Source: Brassicibacter mesophilus (GTDB taxonomy: Bacteria > Bacillota > Clostridia > Tissierellales > Proteiniboraceae). Taken from it: a stretch of 50,738 bases of DNA. The position numbers were made by a program, and so were the translations under genes. The notes beneath the pieces are model-generated. The model saw only the letters and a list, made by a program, of their open reading frames with translations, had not been told where the DNA came from and ran no database searches. Positions 20,180-27,824 of the stretch are shown one piece after another. How positions within the stretch are numbered: the stretch's first letter is position 1; each line of letters opens with the position of its first letter. The stretch lies in contig NZ_JBNPXI010000028.1 of assembly GCF_050433385.1 (NCBI RefSeq), positions 1 through 50,738 on the forward strand, in the 5' to 3' direction.

Positions 20180-20387
20180 TGACTTCCCTCTTTCTGTCTT
20201 CCTAAATTTACTTTAATGTTTAATTCCACTTTTAATAAAATATTCCTCCAAATTCACTCATACTTTTACAATATTTGATTTTTTGTTTTCATTTTGTTTC
20301 CTTTATATTTCTGACAAAACTTATGAGTAGCTTCCTCATATATTAAATCTCATATATCTATTTATTTCACTAGATTACTATACTTAC

Positions 20388-20551
20388 GAGGTATTTTTAT
20401 CATGATATCTTATAATTTTCTATACTCCTGTATTTCACTTATATATAAAAATAACATATAAGGAACTACTCCCTATATGTTTATCTTCTATATCCATCTA
20501 TTTATCTATATTAAAGTACTATAAATATTTTTGTACATAAATGTCATGATA
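20388..20551. repeat. Direct repeat B, abutting the pcrA remnant
   Basis: Diverged copy of 16799-16945 in the same orientation. It starts 209 bases upstream of the patatin start codon and its right end (TTTTTGTACATAAATGTCAT, then GATA) reaches the point where pcrA similarity begins. Because the outer limit of the repeat coincides with the gene break, an element-end or attachment-site role is attractive. An equally simple view is that both copies carry the promoter of the operon they precede. Confidence 0.6.
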
Positions 20552-20644
20552 ACCGCTCCCAGCTCCTGCAAGTATTAATAGCGGTCCTTCTGTAGTAATT
20601 ACTGCCTCTCTTTGTTTATCGTTAAGTCCTTCAAGAAAATTCAT
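20519..20644 (-). pseudogene. pcrA: 5' fragment of pcrA helicase, cut in Walker A
   Basis: Reading from ATG 20644: MNFLEGLNDKQREAVITTEG, then PLLILAGAGSG. This is the N-terminus of UvrD/PcrA-type DNA helicase, whose next residues are always KT of the Walker A motif. Here the homology ends after codon 31 (20552) and ten unrelated codons plus TAG follow. AAAGGAG lies ten bases upstream and a good promoter precedes it. A truncated head with intact expression signals means the gene was interrupted or replaced at this point; an intact pcrA should exist elsewhere, perhaps beyond the left end of the island. Confidence 0.85.
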
Positions 20645-20681
20645 CAATAGGTTGCTCCTTTCCATTTCTTCTCTAACTGTT

Positions 20682-20710
20682 ATTATATAGGAAAGTATAC
20701 CGTTATTGAA
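20682..20710 (-). promoter_or_regulatory. Promoter of the pcrA remnant
   Basis: On the minus strand TTCAAT (20705-20710) and a perfect TATAAT (20682-20687) are spaced 17 bases and lie about 40 bases before the pcrA start codon. It points into the island, so it could now drive transcription toward the patatin genes, about 500 bases downstream. Confidence 0.6.
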
Positions 20711-20719
20711 GGATAAATA

Positions 20720-20928
20720 TTATAAAAAAGACTTTTATTGAAACATTAATATATTAAGGAAGTCTTTTTTGAAACCCATTTTACGGAAAGCTAGCATTAA
20801 GGAAAACTAGGGCTTTCCTATGGGTTATAAAAAAGCTTTTATTGAAACATTAATATATTAAGGAAGTCTTTTTTGAAACCCATTTTACGGAAAGCTAATA
20901 TTAAGGAAAACTAGAACCTTCCTATGGG
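20720..20928. repeat. Tandem duplication of a two-hairpin unit
   Basis: Two head-to-tail copies, 20720-20824 (105 bases) and 20825-20928 (104), nearly identical, plus a partial third start. Copy 1 folds perfectly: AAAAAAGACTT 20724-20734 with 20760-20770 (terminator-like on either strand), then AACCCAT and GGAAAGC (20773-20779, 20785-20791) with GCTTTCC and ATGGGTT (20812-20818, 20820-20826). In copy 2 a one-base deletion and changes at the GCTTTCC arm break both stems. No gene overlaps. It may be a decaying small mobile repeat or an RNA element. Confidence 0.75.
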
Positions 20929-20940
20929 TTATAAAAAAAC

Positions 20941-20972
20941 CTTCTATAAAATTAAATTTAATTTTATAGAAG
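20941..20972 (-). terminator. Terminator of the small lipoprotein gene
   Basis: A perfect 32-base palindrome (16-base arms, starting CTTCTATAAAATTAAA) located 12 bases after the stop at 20984; on the minus strand it is followed by GGTTTTTTTA. A standard intrinsic terminator, although a perfect palindrome with no loop is uncommon. Confidence 0.8.
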
Positions 20973-20983
20973 ATTCCCAACCA

Positions 20984-21277
20984 TTACTTCTGTTTACTTT
21001 TCTTCCTTGAAAATGATATTCCTCCAAATCCACTTATTATCGCTATATAGAAACCAAAATCATACCACCAGCCAGTGTTTATTACTTCATAACATCGGAT
21101 ACTAGGTTTAAATAAGCTTATTATTAGTGAAATTGGTGCAATCCAACCGTGCCATATCCCTGATAAAAAACCTGCCGGGTCATCATTTGTATAACTCCCA
21201 TCTCCTGGTATACATCCAGATAACAATATAGCTATTACTATCATTAGTGTTGACAGCATCAATAGATTTCTTTTCAT
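20984..21277 (-). CDS. Small putative lipoprotein/membrane protein
   Basis: 97 residues. The N-terminus is a lipoprotein signal (LMIVIAILLSGC, lipobox LSGC, Cys22). It is followed by GSYTNDDPAGFLSGIWHGW, a hydrophobic stretch (IAPISLIISLF) and a second membrane segment (WWYDFGFYIAIISGFGGI) with a basic tail. The GIWHGWIAPISLI...NTGWWYDFGF pattern is a recurring one in Firmicutes, but I know no function. AAGGGGGAC precedes the ATG. It is 25 bases after the dipeptidase gene, and a strong terminator follows, so it is the last gene of that operon. Confidence 0.7.
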   Translation of the reverse strand: MKRNLLMLSTLMIVIAILLSGCIPGDGSYTNDDPAGFLSGIWHGWIAPISLIISLFKPSIRCYEVINTGWWYDFGFYIAIISGFGGISFSRKKSKQK

Positions 21278-21302
21278 TTTGTCCCCCTTTTACTGAATCA
21301 AT

Positions 21303-22241
21303 CTACATTACATCCTTAATTACCCTCAAAGCATTTTTATAAAATATCTTATCTATTTCATCCTCTGAAAAATTACTACTCTTAAGGGCATATGCCAGCT
21401 TTTCTATTTCACTTATGTTGCTTATTTCTCCATTAGGATGACATCCGTCAAAATCAGAACCTAATGCTATAACATCTATTCCTCCAATATCTCTTATATG
21501 GTTTATATGTCTAACCATATCTTCAACTCGAGCTATCTCACTTTCTCCCAGAAAGTCTTTTTCAAAGCATATCCCCATTACTCCTCCTTTTTCTGAAAGA
21601 GCTTCTATCATATCGTCATCAAGATTTCTAAAATGCTCTTTTACAGCTCTAGAGTTAGAATGTGATGCAATAAAAGGTTTTGAAGTTATCCTTGCAACAT
21701 CATAAAATCCTTTATCTGAGAGATGTGAAACATCTATTAGCATCCCAAGTCTGTTCATTTCATGTACGACTTCTTCTCCAAAACTAGTCAGCCCCTTATT
21801 CCTATACTCATCTTTTATATTAGGAAACCCTATCTCATTAGTAGTATTCCATGTAAGAGTTATTGCCCGTACTCCCAACCTATAGAAATTCCTTAAATTA
21901 TGTAGTTTCCCTTTAAGCACTCCGCCCTCTTCTATAGTTAAAACAGCTGATAATTTTTCTTCCCCATCATTTATAATAATCTCTTCATAATTAGTTGCTA
22001 CAGCAATATTATCAGCATTTTTTTCGAGTTCAACATAAAATTTATCTATCATCTCAAGACATGCTTCCATAGGATCCCACCTATCTTTTAAGTCTACATA
22101 CATAGCAAAAAACTGAGCTAAAGAATTACCTTTTTGCATTTTTTTGATATCTACACTAAATTCATTTTCATATAGTCCTAGGTTTTCTTTATCATTCATT
22201 AATCTTAAGATTGTATCACAGTGCATATCGATTGGTCTCAT
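21303..22241 (-). CDS. Membrane dipeptidase (peptidase family M19)
   Basis: 312 residues, normal for the M19 renal-dipeptidase family of zinc enzymes that cleave dipeptides. The metal ligands are visible: DMHCDT at 4-9, Glu in TIEEGG near 123, VSHLS near 194, ASHSNSRA near 215, and ALGSDFDG near 268. AGGGGGAAAAA precedes the ATG. No signal peptide, so cytosolic despite the family name. In clostridia it would salvage amino acids from peptides or D-containing dipeptides. Transcribed toward the small lipoprotein gene with a 25-base gap; 80 bases after the folA end. Confidence 0.88.
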   Translation of the reverse strand: MRPIDMHCDTILRLMNDKENLGLYENEFSVDIKKMQKGNSLAQFFAMYVDLKDRWDPMEACLEMIDKFYVELEKNADNIAVATNYEEIIINDGEEKLSAVLTIEEGGVLKGKLHNLRNFYRLGVRAITLTWNTTNEIGFPNIKDEYRNKGLTSFGEEVVHEMNRLGMLIDVSHLSDKGFYDVARITSKPFIASHSNSRAVKEHFRNLDDDMIEALSEKGGVMGICFEKDFLGESEIARVEDMVRHINHIRDIGGIDVIALGSDFDGCHPNGEISNISEIEKLAYALKSSNFSEDEIDKIFYKNALRVIKDVM

Positions 22242-22321
22242 TTTTTTTCCCCCTTAACATGGTTTTCCTAATATGCATACATATTTATAAATATTATATC
22301 ATGACTAAATAGAAAATTATC

Positions 22322-22828
22322 TCAATTGATTCTAATATAATCTACATATTTATATAATAAATTATTCTGCCTATATACTTCTGATTCTTTTTCAATTTTC
22401 CAGTCATCATCTAAATCCAGGTTTGGAATCAAAGTATCGGCTTCAAAAGCTCTAAATACTTTAGTAATATGGGCTTTATTACAATATGATATAAGTTGAC
22501 GAGCAATATTTCCTCCCCCTATTACAAAGGTTTCTAATTCATTTTCTGAAGAAGACTTTAATTTCTCAATCAGTGGAAAAAGCTTATCTAATGAATTGAT
22601 TACAATAATGTTATGTGCCTTATATTCTTTATCTCTTGTTATAACAATGTTTATCCTATTAGGTAAAGCTTTCTTTTCTGGTAATGATTCAAATGTCTTT
22701 CGTCCCATTATAATAATATTGCCTTCTGTAAGACTTCTGAATCGCTTTAAATCTTCTGATATTTTAAATAACATATCCCCATCGTATCCAATGTTCCAAT
22801 TATTATCTACAGCAAAAATTAGTTTCAT
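22322..22828 (-). CDS. folA: Dihydrofolate reductase
   Basis: 168 residues, typical length. Reduces dihydrofolate to tetrahydrofolate with NADPH. Visible are MKLIFAVDNNWNIGYDGDML (start and Met20 loop), FRSLTEGNIIIMGRKTFESLP, NIVITRD and FVIGGGNIARQL (NADPH-binding). The frame opens four codons earlier, but that ATG is part of the GGAGG ribosome site that serves the ATG at 22828, five bases on. The tetrahydrofolate product is the substrate of formate-tetrahydrofolate ligase, encoded at the right edge of the window. No thyA is adjacent. Confidence 0.93.
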   Translation of the reverse strand: MKLIFAVDNNWNIGYDGDMLFKISEDLKRFRSLTEGNIIIMGRKTFESLPEKKALPNRINIVITRDKEYKAHNIIVINSLDKLFPLIEKLKSSSENELETFVIGGGNIARQLISYCNKAHITKVFRAFEADTLIPNLDLDDDWKIEKESEVYRQNNLLYKYVDYIRIN

Positions 22829-22936
22829 ATTTACCTCCATTTTATCTCTACATTAAATATTCTTTTTATTTATATAAATATTTTTTCTATATAAGTATAA
22901 CATTATTAACATTCCTATTATTCATAATAAAAAAAC

Positions 22937-22957
22937 AGAAGCCTATTACAGGCTTCT
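22937..22957 (-). terminator. Intrinsic terminator of the cyclase-family gene
   Basis: AGAAGCCT (22937-22944) pairs with AGGCTTCT (22950-22957), loop of five; the minus strand continues GTTTTTTTATT. The hairpin overlaps the stop codon of the upstream gene at 22946. Confidence 0.88.
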
Positions 22958-23599
22958 ATCAGTTATTAATGCCACAGCTCTTATTGGTGCGCCATCTGCA
23001 TCTTCAAATTTTAAAGGAAATGCACAAATAGAAAATTCTTTTTCTATAAGTAATTTCAAGTTTTTAAGGTTTTCTATGATTATTTTCTCTTCTCCCAATA
23101 TCTTATGATGTATTTCTAGTTTATTAGCAGTAATTGGCTCTACTGATATGGCATCTATACCTATTCCCTTAATATTAAGCTTGCATAGTCTATCAGCAAG
23201 TCCTGAGGATATGGTTGGGAATCCTCTAAAATAATCATCACTCCCCCATTTGTTGTCCCAACCAGTATAAAACAATACAAAGTCAAACTCTTCAACATCA
23301 GATCCTAGATATTTTATATGATCTTCAGTAATCTCTCCTCCATATTTAATGTCTGTACAGTCTACTACAATCCCAGTACCATAAAAAGAGTCAACAGAAA
23401 AATCATCTAATGGTTTCCCATCACTAAATATATGTGCTGGAGAATCCATATGGGTTCCAGTATGACTATAAAATGTTATTTCTGTTTCTTTAAATCCGTG
23501 TTCATCGACAGTGCATGGGACATTGAGAATAGGTGGCTCTGTACCTGGATATACCTGCATAGTTGAAGAAATAGTTTGTGTTAAGTCGATAAATCTCAT
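22946..23599 (-). CDS. Cyclase family protein (kynurenine formamidase-like metal hydrolase)
   Basis: 217 residues. Shows the cyclase/KynB fold signatures: MRFIDLTQTISSTMQVYPGT at the start, YSHTGTHMDSPAHIF (HxGTHxDxPxH metal site near residues 45-58) and FYTGWDNKW. Members are Zn or Mn hydrolases that open N-formylkynurenine or cyclic amides and lactones. No tryptophan catabolism genes are nearby, so the substrate is open. A TATGAAAACGT-type arm pair lies in the leader (23618-23624 with 23659-23665). The gene ends in its own terminator. Confidence 0.85.
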   Translation of the reverse strand: MRFIDLTQTISSTMQVYPGTEPPILNVPCTVDEHGFKETEITFYSHTGTHMDSPAHIFSDGKPLDDFSVDSFYGTGIVVDCTDIKYGGEITEDHIKYLGSDVEEFDFVLFYTGWDNKWGSDDYFRGFPTISSGLADRLCKLNIKGIGIDAISVEPITANKLEIHHKILGEEKIIIENLKNLKLLIEKEFSICAFPLKFEDADGAPIRAVALITDRSL

Positions 23600-23683
23600 A
23601 TTATCCCCCTTAGTATGAAAACGTCTTTCTCTTCATTATGAATATATATAACTTCATAACGTTTTTCTCATGTTAAAAACAAT

Positions 23684-24325
23684 TTACTTTTTCTTAGCAA
23701 AAGCAAGTATTCCTCCTAGTGCTACAGAGAGAAGTGCTGCAGCTAAAACTCTATATTCAGGTGGAAGTAAGAAGGTCACAGTATGTGCTGGTATCCAGAA
23801 AAACGGTATAGTTTTCATTACTACAAATGAAACAAATCCATTCCAATCTATTCTAGAAGTAATGTCACTTATAGAAACTTTTTGATTTTTACTTTCATAT
23901 TTTAGGTCAATATATGTATCTGTTACCCTATGAAATGCCATCATAGTAGGCGCAAATGTTGAGTTCATTATAGCACTAGTAAAAAAAGCAAAAGCAAGCT
24001 TTGAGCCTTTTCCTGGTAACATTCTATTTTCTAATGCCGTCATGGTACCGTTTGCAAACACTGAAAATATCAAAGTTATAACCATTCCAAGAAAACCCCA
24101 TATTGCAGCTCTATAAACTACTCCACAAGGTATATTCCAATTACCTTTAGCAATTCTTATAGCTAATAACTCTCCCATAGTCGCAAGTATAAAAAACTTA
24201 ATAAATCCTCCTATATACGGATGTTCTGTTGTAAGCTTTACAAATATGTCATGAGTTACAGGCATTACTATTATTAATACAAACAATGCTAATACAAGTC
24301 CCCAGATAATATCCCCTTTTTTCAT
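23684..24325 (-). CDS. Mpv17/PMP22-like integral membrane protein
   Basis: 213 residues with five or so membrane segments (LVLALFVLIIVMPVTHDIFV, IGGFIKFFILATMGELLAI, AAIWGFLGMVITLIFSVFA, FFTSAIMNSTFAPTMMAFH, LAAALLSVALGGILAFA). NSTFAPTMMAFHRVTDTYID and WNGFVSFVVMKTIPFFWIPAH look like the W..F..P motif of Mpv17-type proteins, though the match is by eye. Function of bacterial members is unknown. AAAGGGGGAA precedes the ATG. Ends 84 bases before the cyclase-family gene, which may be read from the same message. Confidence 0.6.
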   Translation of the reverse strand: MKKGDIIWGLVLALFVLIIVMPVTHDIFVKLTTEHPYIGGFIKFFILATMGELLAIRIAKGNWNIPCGVVYRAAIWGFLGMVITLIFSVFANGTMTALENRMLPGKGSKLAFAFFTSAIMNSTFAPTMMAFHRVTDTYIDLKYESKNQKVSISDITSRIDWNGFVSFVVMKTIPFFWIPAHTVTFLLPPEYRVLAAALLSVALGGILAFAKKK

Positions 24326-24392
24326 TATTTTCCCCCTTTAAAATAGTTTATTCGATTTTTTCTCTCATAAATTATTATAATATAAAAAAAGA

Positions 24393-24420
24393 AAGCACAC
24401 CATTAAAATATAATGTGCTT
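24393..24420 (-). terminator. Terminator of the CZB chemoreceptor gene
   Basis: AAGCACA (24393-24399) pairs with TGTGCTT (24414-24420), with ATT/AAT extending the stem. The minus strand continues TCTTTTTTTATA. Overlaps the stop codon at 24419. Confidence 0.8.
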
Positions 24421-25867
24421 ACAGTACATATTCTCCTTTTTCATTAAGCTTAATAGCTATATCTATCATTTGACTAAACATGGATATTATCGTTTCCGAT
24501 ATTTCTTTCGCTTTATCCACATATATTTTTGCCTCCCGCTGATCATTCTTTTTTATTAAGTCAATCACTATTGAGCCAATTCTGTGCAATTCTTCATGAT
24601 ATGAATCAACACTATTCCATACCTCTAAAATTTCAGCATGCTGAGGCTTTACAGAATGATAAAAATGTCCAAAGGCACATCTATGACCATCAGTTTGAAG
24701 TGGCGAAACTTTCATATTATTGACCATATTAGACAATACATTTACCCAGTTTTTATGCGCTACAATTGCAGGTTTAATTGTGTTTATAAACTCTTGATTA
24801 GTAACTCTATAGAATGTGTCTGTCCCCAGTCTCCCACTTATTTTTGCAGCATGGTCTACTTTCTCCTCCACTTTTTCAATTGATGTTGCTGTTTTATTAA
24901 TATCTTGTGCAATACTAGTAAGTATCATTGAAATGCTATTTACTTTTTCTGCTATATGCGTTGTATCATTCATTGCAACACTTATCTGTTCAGTAGCGGA
25001 GCTCAATTCATTGCTTGTATCAGCAATGCTATTTAATTTCTCTGCTGTGTTCTCAATAACTTGTGTATTTTTATTAAATATTTCACTTAATCCATGAAGC
25101 TGATCACGAACCTTGTTTACCTCATTCACAGACTGAGTAACACTGTGAGAGCTTTTTCTTGATGCACTGTTTATGTCATCAATAGAGGCATTAAGAGAAT
25201 CCAGCATCTGTTTTGTGCTATTTGAAAGTTTTCTCACCTCTTCTGCTACCACAGTAAAACCTTTCCCATGCTCTCCTGCACGAGCGGCCTCAATAGATGC
25301 ATTTAGTGCTAAAATATTTATCTGTTCAGCTATCTGGTTAATATTAGCTAGAACCTTGCTTACCTTGTCTGTTGCCTCTATTAGTCCCTCTACATCATTA
25401 TACATTGAACCTGAAATACCTGAAACAAATTCAATTTCTTTTAGTATTTTAGCAACCATTTCATTACTAGACATAGTATTTTTCTTTAATTCTTCACTGT
25501 CATCAGATATTCTTGATAAATTTCCTGCAAATTCATTGGAATTATGCTCTAATTCTGACATGCTTGCAGATATTTCTTCAAATACTCCAAGCATAGTATC
25601 AGTAACCTCACTTAATTCATCTGTAGTATTTATTATATCATTTGAATAATGATTAAGCTTAACATCAAATGCACTGATTTCTACAGCAATATCAAGTACA
25701 GCATTCATTATGTATTTGACATCCTCTTTATTTGTAGATATCTTAGTAGACAGCTCTAGTAATTTGTTAATAATATGATCCTTAGACATTTCAGCTTCAG
25801 CTACTTCAAAGTCTCCTGAAATTAATTTTTCAATGATTATTTCATATTTTTTTCTATTAAATATCAC
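24419..25867 (-). CDS. Soluble methyl-accepting chemotaxis protein with C-terminal CZB domain
   Basis: 482 residues with no membrane segment, so a cytosolic receptor. The signalling hairpin tip is intact: EQINILALNASIEAARAGEH then GKGFTVVAEEVRKLS near residues 185-215. The last 110 residues are a CZB zinc-binding domain: HKNWV (His), HRCAFGHFYHS (Cys-Phe-Gly core), then paired His in DSYHEELH. CZB receptors sense zinc or oxidants such as hypochlorite through the Cys-Zn site. The start is GTG with GGGGGAA upstream. It has its own terminator and is flanked by one on its 5' side, so it is monocistronic. Confidence 0.9.
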   Translation of the reverse strand: MIFNRKKYEIIIEKLISGDFEVAEAEMSKDHIINKLLELSTKISTNKEDVKYIMNAVLDIAVEISAFDVKLNHYSNDIINTTDELSEVTDTMLGVFEEISASMSELEHNSNEFAGNLSRISDDSEELKKNTMSSNEMVAKILKEIEFVSGISGSMYNDVEGLIEATDKVSKVLANINQIAEQINILALNASIEAARAGEHGKGFTVVAEEVRKLSNSTKQMLDSLNASIDDINSASRKSSHSVTQSVNEVNKVRDQLHGLSEIFNKNTQVIENTAEKLNSIADTSNELSSATEQISVAMNDTTHIAEKVNSISMILTSIAQDINKTATSIEKVEEKVDHAAKISGRLGTDTFYRVTNQEFINTIKPAIVAHKNWVNVLSNMVNNMKVSPLQTDGHRCAFGHFYHSVKPQHAEILEVWNSVDSYHEELHRIGSIVIDLIKKNDQREAKIYVDKAKEISETIISMFSQMIDIAIKLNEKGEYVL

Positions 25868-25961
25868 ATTTATTCCCCCTATATTTATATTGCAGATAGA
25901 ATGTTATATACCCATTAAAATAATGAAAAAACTATATTGTTTATTAATTGTTTGTAAACAA

Positions 25962-25997
25962 ATTAAAATGCACATCGAAAGCGATGTGCATTTTAAT
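25962..25997 (-). terminator. Terminator after the first rhodanese gene
   Basis: A perfect 16-base stem, ATTAAAATGCACATCG (25962-25977) with 25982-25997, loop of four (AAAG). It lies 22 bases after the stop at 26019 and separates the rhodanese gene from the chemoreceptor gene. No long T-run follows on the minus strand, so termination strength is uncertain. Confidence 0.7.
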
Positions 25998-26018
25998 CGT
26001 ATTTTTTGTAACCTAATA

Positions 26019-26975
26019 TTATTTTTCTATTTCAAGTCCTGATTTTTCATATTCTAGCCATGAACCGTCATAGTTTTTAACATTTTCATATCCAAGAAGT
26101 TCTTGAAGTGCAAACATTGTATGAGCTGCTCTTACAGCACTTTTACAATGTGGCATTATAGCTTCTTTGTCCATTGTTATACCTTGAGCCTCATATAACG
26201 CTTTTAACTCTTCTCCGCTCTTGAATGTTCCATCTTCATTTAAAGCTTGAGTCCATTCAATCCAAACCGCTCCTGGAATACGTCCATCATTCCATTCTTT
26301 TTCAGAACGAGTATCTAAAACAACCGAGTTTTCATTGTCAAAGCTTGCTTTTATCTGTTCTAAATCTGCAATTAAATCTGTGTTAGCATCTTTAGCTGTA
26401 TAAGTTGTTGCTTCTTTCTCAGCTGCTGATGATTCAGTTTCAAAACCAGCTACTGTCCAAGCATCTACTCCACCATCTAGAAGTCTTACATCTTCATGTC
26501 CATAAACTTTCATTACCCACCATAATCTAGCTGCCCATAGTTCTTTGTCAGCATCATATATAACTACTGTATCATCATTTTTTATTCCTGCTTTGCTTAG
26601 AACCTTTTCAATCTGTTCTTTGCTAGCTATCATTCCCTTAACTCCATTTACCTCTGCTGCTATATCATCTCTTTTAATTTTTACTGCTCCAGGTATGTAT
26701 CCTCCAGGAAGCTTCGCATCTCTGAAGTCCACTATGACAACATCTTGCATATCTTTTAATTGTCGTGCTGTTACTAAGCTGTCTGGATTTGCATAACCTT
26801 TATCAACTGTAGCTTCACTACCTGACTCTTCAGTATTTTGATCTGTAGGTTTTTCACCAGGATTTTCTGTTACATTGTTCTCAGCTGCTGGAGTTTCATT
26901 TTTAGCACAACCAGCTAAAGAAAATACTAATGCAACAACTAATAACATAGCTACTAAAGCTTTTTTCTTTAACAT
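26019..26975 (-). CDS. Exported double-rhodanese sulfurtransferase lipoprotein (1)
   Basis: 318 residues. Lipoprotein signal at 1-24 (LVVALVFSLAGC, Cys24) followed by a Ser/Glu-rich linker, so it is anchored outside the membrane. Two rhodanese domains follow: VVIVDFRDAKLPGGYIPGAV with LWAARLWWVMKVYG (inactive, no Cys), then VVLDTRSEKEWNDGRIPGAV with the active loop PHCKSAVRAAHT (Cys near residue 282). Such enzymes move sulfane sulfur from thiosulfate, mercaptopyruvate or polysulfide to an acceptor. A paralogue sits at 27825-28799. It has its own promoter between two Rex-like sites. Confidence 0.9.
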   Translation of the reverse strand: MLKKKALVAMLLVVALVFSLAGCAKNETPAAENNVTENPGEKPTDQNTEESGSEATVDKGYANPDSLVTARQLKDMQDVVIVDFRDAKLPGGYIPGAVKIKRDDIAAEVNGVKGMIASKEQIEKVLSKAGIKNDDTVVIYDADKELWAARLWWVMKVYGHEDVRLLDGGVDAWTVAGFETESSAAEKEATTYTAKDANTDLIADLEQIKASFDNENSVVLDTRSEKEWNDGRIPGAVWIEWTQALNEDGTFKSGEELKALYEAQGITMDKEAIMPHCKSAVRAAHTMFALQELLGYENVKNYDGSWLEYEKSGLEIEK

Positions 26976-27018
26976 TTTTCTATCCCCTTCCTATTTGTCA
27001 TGTTTTTTGCTGAAAATC

Positions 27019-27079
27019 TTGTTAAATTATCTACAATGTCAGTATAACACATGTTGCACGATTGTAAATAATTTAACAA
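27019..27079 (-). promoter_or_regulatory. Promoter flanked by two Rex-like operators
   Basis: Minus-strand promoter for the rhodanese gene: TTTACA (27063-27068), 16 bases, TATACT (27041-27046). An 18-base site TTGTTAAATTATCTACAA (27019-27036) covers the start point and another, TTGTAAATAATTTAACAA (27062-27079), covers the -35. Both approach the clostridial Rex pattern TTGTTAA-N4-TTAACAA and are inverse copies of each other, 43 bases apart. Rex represses until NADH rises. The assignment is by pattern. Confidence 0.55.
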
Positions 27080-27119
27080 GCATTTGTTTATAACACTTTA
27101 TTATGAATATAAGTAACTG

Positions 27120-27809
27120 TTATAACTCTACTCCTTTCTTTTTCTTCAACCACCCTGGAAGCAAAGATATTACGACGAAGAAAACAGCTCCAATACCTAG
27201 ATACATAAGTGTCTTTCCAATATTTCCATCTCCACTTACTATGGACCCACCCATAAATGTGAATGCAACTGCTCCCGGTATCATACATATGAAAGAAACT
27301 ACCATGTATGTTAAAAGTTTAATGTTTGTTAATCCATAAACATAGTTTTGCACATTGAATGGGAATATAGGCACTAATCTAGTAAGCATTAACATTCTCC
27401 ATCCTTGTTTTTCAACACCTTCGTCAATTTTCTTTAGCTTTTCATTCTTCTTTACCCAGCCTTCTACCATTCCTCTAGCTGCATATCTAGCTACTAGAAA
27501 AGCTGCTGAAGCTCCTAAAGTAGCTCCTATTGATGCCCATAATGCACCCATAATTGGCCCAAAAGCTAGCCCTGCAAGTACTGCTATAGGTAATCCTGGT
27601 AAGAAGAAAATACATGCTACTATATATAATACAATATATATAATAGGACCAAGCATTCCATACCCATTTATCCATGTTTTTAAGTTCTGCATATTCTCTA
27701 AGCTAATATATTCAAATAATCCAAAATATTTCATTAGTCCAATAATAACTGCTATTACAACGACTATACCTATTAGCTTTCCATAGCCTTTCTTTTTAGC
27801 GTGTTCCAT
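27120..27809 (-). CDS. TVP38/TMEM64 (SNARE-associated/DedA-like) membrane protein
   Basis: 229 residues with about five membrane segments. The signature GPIIYIVLYIVACIFFLPGL then PIAVLAGLAFGPIMGALWAS and GASAAFLVARYAAR are those of the TVP38/TMEM64 family, now linked to lipid scrambling or undecaprenyl-phosphate type flipping in DedA relatives. Bacterial members often lie beside rhodanese, mercuric-reductase-like or sulfur genes, as here. GGGGGGAAAC precedes the ATG. The gene starts 16 bases after the second rhodanese gene, so it is the distal gene of the 31423-to-27120 operon. A Rex-like site lies just beyond its stop. Confidence 0.88.
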   Translation of the reverse strand: MEHAKKKGYGKLIGIVVVIAVIIGLMKYFGLFEYISLENMQNLKTWINGYGMLGPIIYIVLYIVACIFFLPGLPIAVLAGLAFGPIMGALWASIGATLGASAAFLVARYAARGMVEGWVKKNEKLKKIDEGVEKQGWRMLMLTRLVPIFPFNVQNYVYGLTNIKLLTYMVVSFICMIPGAVAFTFMGGSIVSGDGNIGKTLMYLGIGAVFFVVISLLPGWLKKKKGVEL

Positions 27810-27824
27810 AACAGTTTCCCCCCT

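Noticed and set aside
20720..20928. Possible CRISPR array
   Set aside because: Two head-to-tail copies of a 105-base unit with no spacer structure and no cas genes; it is a tandem duplication.
25173..25649. 158-codon plus-strand frame over the CZB chemoreceptor
   Set aside because: Opposite a fully conserved signalling domain; no ribosome site and no family resemblance.
27487..27675. Second minus-strand frame inside the TVP38 gene
   Set aside because: Out-of-frame shadow of a well-conserved membrane protein.
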